NCBI GenBank assembly: GCA_963575645.1 | Contig: OY754470.1 | Location: forward strand, 23,914,501 to 23,978,500 | Length of the DNA stretch: 64,000 nt | From: Xanthostigma xanthostigma | Lineage: Eukaryota; Arthropoda; Insecta; Raphidioptera; Raphidiidae | Direction of reading: 5' to 3' | Shown here: positions 56,540 through 64,000 of the stretch, piece by piece | How the letters are laid out: each line of letters starts with the position of its first letter | How positions within the stretch are numbered: position 1 is the stretch's first letter | Notes under the pieces: generated by a model | The model's database searches: none | The model's input: the letters and a program-made list of their open reading frames with translations, nothing else | What the model was told of the DNA's origin: nothing | Translations under genes and position numbers: made by a program

Positions 56540-57075
56540 CAAAGGACCCCGCACAAACCTTATGGGATTTAGTTCTCGGCTAAATTGATAGAAAATTATT
56601 TTATTTTATAGTTTTAAGGTCACTAAGAAAAAGTGTCCATGGGCGCATAGCCTAAAACCAATAGATTTTTAGCTACAGGTATGTTTAGCAAGATTTTAGA
56701 TATAGGGATGTCGATTGAATGCACAATCTTAAAAAATTCTAAACTCTAAAAATATGTTTTCGAGTGCGGTGAATCCGAATATGACATTATTATTTTATAC
56801 AGAATGACTCCTTCCAACATTACCTAATTTTCGACTATTTTTCTATTTCTAAAAAAAAGCACAAAAGTTGAATATGGAACATGTTTGTGAATACAATGGA
56901 TATCTATATATCTAAAATCTCGTTAAACATATCTGTAGCTAAAAATCTATTGGTGTTTGGCTACGTGCCCATCATAGACAAATTTTCTTAGTGACCTTTA
57001 AACTATAAAATAAAACCATTTTAGGGAACCATTCAACCGAGAACCAAATCCCATAAGGTTTGTGCGGGGTCCTTT
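56540..57075. mobile_element. MITE with ~165-bp TIRs
   Basis: AAAGGACCCCGCACAAACCT opens both arms (56541-56715 and, inverted, 56905-57075). Matches run through CAATAGATTTTTAGCTACAG to a central AT-rich spacer. Divergence between arms is about 10-15% by eye. No coding sequence. Confidence 0.85.
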
Positions 57076-57243
57076 TATACGTTTTTGGACATTCACTGGT
57101 TGACTGACAGACAGATCATCGTAATTCACAAGCGCCTAGCCGTGGTGGGAGGATCGACCCAAATGCATCAACCGGTCGCCCGAAGATCTCTCGCGTGACG
57201 GTGTCGCGTCTAGTCAGTGCTTAATATAGTGATTGATATATAT

Positions 57244-57741
57244 TACAGTGGTACCTCGACATACCAGTGCCCCAACATACGAGTTTTTCGAGATACGAGC
57301 CAGCGAGCGAGTGATTTTTTGCTTTGAGTTACGAGCGAAATTCGAGATACGAGTTCGGTTTAGCAGGTCGGCCGGTACATTTCCGGAACATTCTGAGACG
57401 GAGGAAGAAACAAACCTCCTTGGACAAGTTTTTTTCTAAACGGCCTACAGGTGAAAGCGAGAAAAATGTAGCGCAAAAGGCAAAGACCAGTGAGGATTTC
57501 TAATTTATTTCTTTACATTCTCTTTTTTGTTTTTGTACAATAAATATTTGTCATTTATAAATACGTTTTTATTATTTAAAACCACGTAACAAAAATAACT
57601 GGGGTGACATTTTGGGGGTTGGAACGGATTAATGGTAGTTCAATTGTTTTGTATGGGGAAATTTGCTTCGAGATACGAGTAATTCAAGATACGAGCAAGG
57701 TTGCGGAACGAATTAAACTCGTATGTCGAGGTACAACTGTA
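57244..57741 (+). mobile_element. Tigger/pogo-type element
   Basis: TACAGTGGTACCTCGACATA at the left matches the inverse of the right end (TACAGTTGTACCTCGACATA) for about 25 bp, with TA edges. Subterminal repeats of GAGATACGAG occur several times near both ends. The surviving coding piece is the last 36 codons of a Tigger-like transposase. This gives independent support for the class. Confidence 0.88.
57393..57503 (+). pseudogene. Tigger-like transposase C-terminal tail
   Basis: The frame reads RRRKKQTSLDKFFSKRP and then KNVAQKAKTSEDF before TAA. The SLDxFFxKRP motif near the end is characteristic of Tigger/pogo transposases in vertebrates and insects, where it resembles a PCNA-binding box. 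Everything upstream is deleted. No start codon belongs to it. Confidence 0.8.
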
Positions 57742-57823
57742 CTATGATATAACTATAATATTATATGTCTAGATTATAATTAAATAGAATAAGTAACAAT
57801 ATAACTTTAAAAAAAATATTGAA

Positions 57824-58095
57824 ATCCCACCAAAACATAAATATGTAAAAGAACCACGTTCGATAAAAGCAACAAGTGAGTTTGCCATATTGGCGAAAAA
57901 AAAGACGTGATCTAAGAAGGTTTCACTTGGCAAGTTTATGTTTTATATTATGAATAAATGACTCGTGTAAATTTACCAAGTGAAAACTTGACACCTCCCT
58001 TAGATCTCAATTCTTTTTTTCGGCAAAGCCTGCAGACTCACTTGTTCCTTGTATCGTACTTGGCCCTTTTTTCACATTTATTTTCTTGGTGGGAT
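57824..58095. mobile_element. Fold-back MITE with ATCCCACCAA ends
   Basis: ATCCCACCAAAACATAAATA at the left faces its imperfect inverse at 58075-58095. The arms (about 115 bp each) share AACAAGTGAGT.TGC, GATCTAAG and TTCACTTGG. I recall this family from other insect genomes. No coding sequence. Confidence 0.8.
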
Positions 58096-58727
58096 GCTAT
58101 CTAAGACAAATGCTTGCATAGCCTTCTTTGTTTTCACTGACGGTGCACTGCTGCGTTTTTGTAATGCAAATTCAAAATGCACTTGGATTATGTGATGAAA
58201 TTATTATTAATATTCATAATCATAGTTGATTTAAGAAATAATTGGTCTGCAGTTCAAATGTATATTTATTCACTCGTTCCTTTGTTAAATTATTGAAAGT
58301 ATAACAATTCAAAATTATCTAAAATTACTGAGGCGGAATATCCTAAAAATCCCAATTGCCATTCTTAAAGTAAAAAATTCGTTAAAAATGCGGTTTTTCA
58401 GCTTTTACTCCAAATGGTGTAGGTTAAAAAAAAACTTTAAAAAAATTGAATTTCCTTCAAAAAAGTCACCCAGAAGCGTAAAATAAGTTTTGAGGTCAGC
58501 CCCAATTTAAAACTATAACTTTTTATGCACTATGTACTTTTACCGAAAACTTTATTGTTTTATGCATTTTAGTGGCCTTTTTTGAAGGTTTTTTTTATTT
58601 TTTACATCTCCTTTACTACTTTGTCATTGAAATTAGAAAAACAATTTTGAAGCGATTTAAGTAAAAATTTGAAACTACCCTGAAGGTATGTCCTATTAAA
58701 CAGAAAAAGAATCATAAAAATCGGTTC
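58096..58727. other. No gene seen
   Basis: AT-rich with no repeat partner identified. Confidence 0.4.
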
Positions 58728-58939
58728 ACGTCCAACAGATGGCGCTCTAGTTGCCGTAAAATATTTAGTATAGCGTGTATCGCTTTAACAACCAACAGAT
58801 AGTGCTGTTTTTTTAAAGCATGTGACATCTATATAATAAGTATATCATAAAGCACGTTGTGTCAAAAATTCAAAGCAATCGGTGAAAAACTTTCAAAGAT
58901 TTAAGATTTTGAACAAACTACCTATTTTATTTATATAGA
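58728..58939 (-). mobile_element. Helitron fragment, family of 62881-63446
   Basis: The 5' half is kept: on the minus strand TCTATATAAATAAAATAGGT is followed by the TTGCTTTGAATTTTTGACAC block and ACTAAATATTTTACGGCAAC. The 3' end with its hairpin is missing. Confidence 0.65.
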
Positions 58940-59761
58940 CTCTTTGCTCGTTGCAGCATATTAATTTAGTTTTCCAACTGGCAGTTGACAACAATTTTTT
59001 TTATCTCACTTTAATAACAATTTCGGTTTAATGATAAGCTGACTTAAAAGAAAATCTGTAAACTAAATTAAGTAATAAATAACCCGTCACAGAGTCGCTC
59101 CCTACTACTGTAAATACAATATGATATGTGAGGAACATCACGATATACACAGTGACTCCGTCAAAAAATATACAAATTATTACAGCGGATAAATTTTCAA
59201 TACAAATCAGTTTTCGATATAAAACGTTTTATTTAAAAAATCGCATAGTGATTGAAACGGGCATTTATGGTGGAAATACGGAGGCAATTACAAAAATATC
59301 ATTGCCATGTGTGAAAATTTCATACTGATCGAAAGTAGATCAAAATTATGCAATGAAATTTGACCCTAGCTAACTCTCAACAGTATTATTTTTTATACAT
59401 ATTGATTTATATACATATATAAAAAAATTGAAAATGTGTTATGAGAACGCATTACAGAAGTGAAACTTCTAGTTGCAAATCATACGATTGCATTTGGAAG
59501 TGGAAAAAAAGTGTTACGAGATAGTTTCACATTCAGATATTTCGTCTGTACAAGTTAATCTGAACGTAACACATTTTTAATTTTTTCGCAGGTTTACTGC
59601 AAATAATAAATAAGAAAACAAGCAGACAACAAAATTTTCGCAGGTTTACTGCAAATATTGTTTTTTAGCTCAAGTATTATTCTGATAAATTAGCGGAAAA
59701 TTTTATATGCATAATAAGTATACTTTAAAATAATAAAATAAAAAAAATACAAATTGTTGCG
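58940..59761. other. No gene; small direct repeat at 59583 and 59635
   Basis: TTTTCGCAGGTTTACTGCAA occurs twice, 52 bp apart. A 66-codon frame at 59128-59328 has no motif. Confidence 0.45.
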
Positions 59762-59832
59762 CGCACCTGACGATAATCGAACCCAAGCCGGCCGCGTGGT
59801 ATGCTAGCATCCTACCACTGAGCTACCAGTGC
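59762..59832 (-). pseudogene. tRNA-Gly-like pseudogene
   Basis: On the minus strand GCACTGGTAGCTCAGTGGTA gives an acceptor half and a good A box, and GGTTCGAT gives most of a B box. The 3' end CAGGTGC pairs with GCACTG with one bulge. The layout matches tRNA-Gly, with loop ATACCAC (anticodon ACC). The T stem and part of the anticodon stem do not pair, so it is a pseudogene or the head of a SINE. Confidence 0.65.
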
Positions 59833-60046
59833 TTATTAACAATCTTTTAATAAATAAATGACTTTACGACACTAAAGACTTTGCAAAAATAACTTTTTAA
59901 AATGTTTGTACACTATGTATGTTGTTATGTTAAACCTTATTTAAATTCTGATAATTATTTTACCTAATGTATTTTTTTAATGTAATTAATTAACGAATCC
60001 TGCGTACAGCTGTTTCGGATAATAAATATTCTATTCTATTCTATTC
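59833..60046 (+). repeat. Probable LINE 3' UTR with (TATTC)n tail
   Basis: GCTGTTTCGGATAATAAATA followed by three to four TATTC units is the usual end of a Jockey/I-type LINE, with AATAAA just before the repeat tail. No coding part is attached. Confidence 0.5.
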
Positions 60047-60237
60047 ATTGTGTTTTAAAATGATCCTTTGTAATTAAATGAGCCAAAGAAATGTAATCCG
60101 GGTGATACTTCATCGGTATCGTAGAACATTCTGTATATACATACACGCACACCTACATATACTATGTGTTTTATAAAGATATGACGCAGGAGACAAGAAA
60201 CAGATGGGGGTTCATGCGGTGAGCCGCAACAATTCAT

Positions 60238-60498
60238 ATGACTTCATATATATTATATGAGATGGGGGCCGCAATGTTCCACGCTGTTCAGCTTGGATAC
60301 AATTGCTCTTACGTCAAAAATAGGTATGGTTTAGGCTACTTTTATCCGTCTACGATCGTGTTAAAAGAAGAAATGGCATTCTTATGGTCACAGCTGCGAG
60401 AAAATTATCTCTCACCTTTAGCAGATCCTAATAGTGTTTGGGTTCAGTACGATAACTCGATGTGCCTAAATTTTGACTTAGAAAACGCTAAATTTTGA
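60238..60498 (+). CDS. Unrecognised 86-codon open frame
   Basis: I do not recognise this protein. The frame is free of stops from 60223 to 60498 and is less AT-skewed than its surroundings. It has mixed, protein-like composition: NRYGLGYFYPSTIVLKEEM, FLWSQLRENYLSPLADP, NSVWVQYDNSMCLNFDLE. Two cysteines lie near residues 23 and 76, and there is no membrane segment or signal peptide. The start is uncertain. TATATTATATGAG directly before ATGGGGGCC could be a splice acceptor, which would make this a terminal exon. No upstream exon, promoter or repeat partner is visible. It could be the last exon of a host gene, a captured gene fragment or chance. Confidence 0.3.
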   Translation: MTSYILYEMGAAMFHAVQLGYNCSYVKNRYGLGYFYPSTIVLKEEMAFLWSQLRENYLSPLADPNSVWVQYDNSMCLNFDLENAKF

Positions 60499-60668
60499 CG
60501 TTCCAAAAAAAAGAAACTTTGTGGATTTTTCACAAATTTCCTCAAAAATACGTAAAAACTTTTTGTCTTTCATTGTCATTTTTTTAATCTAACCAATCAG
60601 ATAACACATATACCTACACGTCATAACAACTGGTGTAGAATTATTGTATTACTAACTCACATTGTATA

Positions 60669-60818
60669 CACGACCCCGTAATTATTATTTAAAGAACTCC
60701 CTCCAAACGTCTTTCCCTTTTCACTGCGCAAAAAAACGCCATCGCATCGACACGACCCCGTAATTGTTTTTTAAAGAACTTCGCCCAGACACCCTCTCCT
60801 TTTCACTGCGCAAAAAAA
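60669..60818. repeat. Two-copy tandem repeat, period 83
   Basis: ACACGACCCCGTAATTATTA..CTTTTCACTGCGCAAAAAAA occurs at 60669-60737 and again at 60752-60818, with differences only in the middle. Confidence 0.9.
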
Positions 60819-61097
60819 ATAATTTTTAAAAATCATTTTCCGCACTCAAAACAGCTAATAATACTGTTATATGTTATTTAAAACAATAATTGTATATTTC
60901 CAATTGATATTTTGCAGTTATTAACTTCCCGCTTTAAAAAAAAAAAAAAAAAAATTTTTTTTTTTTCAAAAATCGGGAAGTTATTGGTTTCACCCCGATT
61001 TTCGAAAATCGAGTTTTCGCCAGATCTCGACGTTTTGGGGTCCTAGGAAGCTATTGAAACTATTTTGGCGATGATGTCCGTAGGGCTGTATGTATGG

Positions 61098-61098
<1 letters not shown>

Positions 61099-61129
<31 letters not shown>
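61099..61129. repeat. (TG)n microsatellite
   Basis: About 15 TG units followed by TATG repeats. Confidence 0.95.
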
Positions 61130-61142
<13 letters not shown>

Positions 61143-61375
61143 AACCTTTTATATCTTTTGAACGGAGTGTCCGACTGAAACGTGGTTTGCGGCATCTGAC
61201 GTGATCTTGGTGAACTTAGACTTCCTGAAAATTTGAAACGATTCGGCCCAAAAAATTTTGAGAAATCTTAAAAAAACAAGTTTCAAAAATTTTTAAAAAT
61301 TTGTTTTTGTAAAAAATTTTCTAAACTACTAAACCGATTAATTCCAAAAACTAATCAGCTCTTCTCCTTAACAAA

Positions 61376-61935
61376 CTGCGTCGATTTCCGCAAACCGCAT
61401 CAAAATCGGTTCATTTGTTCACGAGAAACCGTGAACGAAAAAATCGTAAAAAAGTGTTTTTTTAAAATGACTCTTAAAATTGTTATCAGATTGATTTTTT
61501 TGTAATAAATTACTTTCTTAAGCTAAAAAAACTGCGTCGATCGCCGCAAACCATATCAAAATTGGTTCATTTGTTCATGAGATAACGTGAACGAAAAATT
61601 AGGAAAAAAGTAATTTTTTAAAATTACTCGTAAAATTCTTATCAAATCGATTTTTTTGTAATAATTTACTTTCTTAGGTTAAAAAAACTGCGTCGATTGC
61701 AGCAAACCGCATCAAAATCGGCTCATTTGTTCACGAGATATCGTGAACGAAAAATTTTTAAAAAGTGTTTTTTTTTAAATTTCTCGTAAAATTCCTATGA
61801 GATCGATTTTTCTGTATAAAATTACTTTTTAAGGTTAAAAAATTGCGTCGACTGCCGCAAATCGCATCAAAATCGCTTCATTTGTTCATGAGATATCGTG
61901 AACGAAAATTTCGTAACAAAGTGTTTTTTTTTGAG
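61376..61935. repeat. 156-bp tandem repeat, about 3.6 copies
   Basis: CTGCGTCGAT..CGCAAACC.CATCAAAAT starts at 61376, 61532, 61688 and 61842. Each unit carries a short inverted motif (GTTCACGAGA / CGTGAACGAA). Copies differ by about 10-15%. Confidence 0.92.
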
Positions 61936-62014
61936 CTCGAAGAGCTAAAAAATAAACTTCTTGCTATATTTGACATATTTTTGAGCGTTTTGAACTCGAA
62001 AATAGCGGGAAGTT

Positions 62015-62880
62015 ACAGGGATGGCCTGCAGGGTCAAACTACTTTTCAAATTTTTAGCATTGTAATTAACAGCGAAATCTATTAAATAAATAAATACAAG
62101 ACACAAATACAAATAGTTATCTTCTCATTTTTCTGGTATGAAAAACGAAAATATCTTCATTAAAATTGAAATAATAGCTACATAATATTATTTAAATTAG
62201 GGAAATGGAAAAATCTTTAAACAATTAAAAACAATAACAAAATTCCAAAGTAGGTATAATATTGGGGAATTAGACTATTTTATCATTAACGTCATTTTTC
62301 TTGAAATTTCATTGACTAAAAGCTTAACAAAAGCCGGACTTGTAAATATTTGGCCGGACACAACAGTAAAAATACAACCCTACTTGTAAACAGATTTCGC
62401 CATACAACCATATAAGTAGTGTGTTTGAAGACAATAAACTAACATTAGAACTGCCACTGCGCGTGCAAAAAAACCAGTTTAAATCCAGCTTCAAAACACA
62501 GATCGCGTGAACCTAACAGAAATAAACCATAACAAAATCCAGCGCCACAGCATATTTGGAACCTAGCAGCGAGTAGCGACATTAAGCAGCGAACCCAGCA
62601 GTAAAACCTACCTTGTGTGAGTGGCCTTAACCTAATACGTGATGAATTATTTAAGTGATTTGAGTTGAAAACCGGGCCTTAATAGTATAGTACGACTTTC
62701 GGTACGTGCATATAAGTGATACGCGTGAAAGGGCTAGAAGCTATATCTGTCTTTGTTATCAAAATAAGTAAACTCTCTTAATAAGAGATATTATTTCTGA
62801 CATGACAAATGCGGTTAATAGTTTGTAAAATGTTCACATACAGGGTTCATATTATTATGCTTATATATTTATATATATAT
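62015..62880. other. No gene; Harbinger-like end fragment at 62455-62633
   Basis: AACCTAGCAGCGAGTAGCGA through CTTGTGTGAGTGGCCTTAA resembles the right part of 23273-23648 and the ends of other Harbinger-like MITEs. The left end was not found. The remainder shows nothing. Confidence 0.45.
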
Positions 62881-63446
62881 TACTACCCGGCCGCGCGTTG
62901 CTGTAGCTTAGTTTGGTTTAATGGAAAAGAAAGAAATGAAGAAACACATCGTTTTATATATGTTTAAATTCACAATGTTTGTGGGTATACAATATTTTTT
63001 GTAGCTCCGTTGTTTGTGCAGTAGATATAGAAATTATCTGGTTTTGCCGACTCTAGAACACGTGACATATAATTGTCCATGTGAGAAGCAGTCCGTGTCT
63101 AAATCTAAACCGCACAATTGTGACACCAGCTGTCATGAATCCTGCTGTTCTCCATGAGTAATGTTTAGTGTTGCGTGTGTTGCTGGTACGTTCAACAAAT
63201 GTCGCTCCCATTGCCGTAAATATTTAGTATAGCGTGTGTTGCTTTAACGCCCAACAGATAGTGCCGTTTTCCAGAAAAAGTGTATTTTCACATGTCATTG
63301 GTGTGATATCTATATTGTAATAGGTATATTAAAAACACGCGCATACTCGAATGCAACATTGTGTCGAAATTTCAAAGCAATCGGCGAATAACTTTCGGAG
63401 ATTGAAGATTTTGAACAAACGAACGTTTACATTTTTATTTGTAGGA
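62881..63446 (-). mobile_element. Helitron with residual helicase coding sequence
   Basis: On the minus strand it starts TCCTACAAATAAAAATGTAA and carries the last part of a Helitron Rep/helicase. It ends AGCTACAGCAACGCGCGGCC then GGGTAG. The protein tail sits directly before the 3' hairpin, as in autonomous Helitrons. The 47966-48707 and 58728-58939 copies are deletion derivatives of the same family. Confidence 0.88.
62970..63160 (-). pseudogene. Helitron Rep/helicase, C-terminal remnant
   Basis: Helitrons encode a HUH nuclease fused to a PIF1-type helicase that moves the element by rolling-circle replication. The minus strand reads LCGLDLDTDCFSHGQLYVTC SRVG, the last helicase motif. After a one-base insertion at about 63041 it reads NFYIYCTNNGATKNIVYPQT and L before TGA (62970-62972). 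Upstream, one in-frame TGA lies before QLVSQLCG and the sequence quickly loses the helicase pattern. Rep and helicase motifs I-V are absent. This fragment fixes the class and the strand of the element. Confidence 0.88.
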
Positions 63447-63941
63447 TTATTTGTAACCATAAAGAGAAATGCATCGTCGTGTTAAAATTATAATATAAAT
63501 AGCAAATACAAAATAGTCTGTCTATAATTTACCACTTTCGACTAGGGAGAATTGGGGTCACCAGGCACGTAGCCAATGTTTCGTATTCAACCGCAAATTC
63601 CTTGAAACTTTGGTTGATATTCAAGAGTGGTCCGGTTCTGAGAACGCTCGATTCCACAATATCTGTTCTTGATTATTTTAAAATGTTTTGTTATTGTTTG
63701 TTTATTTCAAAGCGCACGAAGTGCGCCGACCAAGTTGTCGCAAAGCACTGTGCACTATGTATTTACAGTTTACACGTCGACCGCCCTCTATCTCCGAGGC
63801 TAGGAATGTTATAACTGAACTTTTTTATGGGGTTTAAGGTTACCTTGGAATTCAACTGATTCATAGAACTCGGGAATTTATTTAACAAGAAAAAAATATA
63901 CCTACCATGTTATTCGTTTAGTACATGTTAGGCTAATTTTT
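63447..63941. other. No supported gene; shared block at 63713-63768
   Basis: The block GCGCCGACCAAGTTGTCGCA..GTGCACTATGTATTTACA is the partner of 55935-55990. A 70-codon frame (63602-63814) runs across it and has no domain. Confidence 0.45.
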
Positions 63942-64000
63942 TTTAAGTAAAACTTCTTTACGCACACTGGGCTTGGAGAGTAAGCTGGTGAATGCCCGAT
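63942..64000 (-). mobile_element. Third copy of the 11283/31609 element, cut by the window end
   Basis: AAGTAAAACTTCTTTACGCA and GAGTAAGCTGGTGAATGCC are the inverse of the right end of those elements. The rest lies beyond the window. Confidence 0.7.

Larger units (their letters stand above)
60922..62014. mobile_element. Element with AACTTCCCG ends and internal 156-bp repeats
   Basis: AACTTCCCGC at 60922 faces GCGGGAAGTT at 62014. The left end also forms its own hairpin with CGGGAAGTT at about 60973-60981 across an A/T run. A (TG)n tract and then a four-copy tandem array fill the interior. The block GAACGGAGTGTCCGACTGAA is typical of a common lepidopteran repeat. The 80-codon frame at 61843-62085 is array-derived. 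Confidence 0.7.

Noticed and set aside
61376-61935. CRISPR-like or rRNA spacer repeats
   Set aside because: 156-bp contiguous units within transposon ends; no spacers and no rRNA sequence nearby.

Overview
The window looks like a stretch of insect chromosome, most likely from a moth or butterfly. It is AT-rich and has no bacterial-style gene packing, no operons and no long open frames. It is crowded with repeat types that I recognise from lepidopteran genomes. These include Helitrons whose 3' ends read as a small GC-rich hairpin followed by CTAG, and hAT, PIF/Harbinger, pogo/Tigger and mariner-like DNA transposon remnants. They also include 5'-truncated LINE tails (RTE, CR1/Jockey-like, I-like with RNase H, R1-like), fold-back MITEs and tRNA-like fragments. 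The order-level call is inference from these families; no host gene confirms it.

Layout. 0-9 kb: a short IR-ended element, a 775-bp MITE, two adjacent palindromes near 6 kb, a Helitron at 7.3-7.9 kb and a PIF/Harbinger derivative keeping a MADF-like exon at 8.07-8.96 kb. 9-20 kb: MITEs, two Tc1/pogo-type non-autonomous elements, a hAT element with an exact 8-bp target duplication (13.7-14.4 kb) and a compact Helitron (17.56-17.80 kb). 20-32 kb: a 420-bp fold-back, further Helitrons, a mariner transposase relic at 30.1-30.4 kb, and long stretches with little to say. 32-45 kb: a mosaic of inverted MITE copies inside a Helitron, RTE and CR1/Jockey-like LINE tails, a TIR element split by a Helitron carrying 71-bp tandem repeats, a perfect 54-bp palindrome, and a DDE transposon with TIRs of about 185 bp. 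45-56 kb: a TTAA-flanked fold-back, a Helitron nested in a Helitron, a pogo-like element with G-rich ends, and a pair of long inverted arms 3 kb apart, one of which is split by two tandem I-like LINE tails. 56-64 kb: an R1-like tail, more MITEs, a Tigger-like element, tRNA-like pseudogenes, one unexplained 86-codon frame, a TE with 156-bp internal repeats, and a Helitron retaining the last part of its Rep/helicase protein.

Nothing here forms a working gene set. The recognisable coding pieces are all transposon protein tails with frameshifts, stops or deletions, except the 86-codon frame at 60238-60498, which is intact but unrecognised. The informative content is structural: insertions within insertions that give relative ages, and several long palindromes. 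I found no defence system, no biosynthetic cluster and no convincing host gene.
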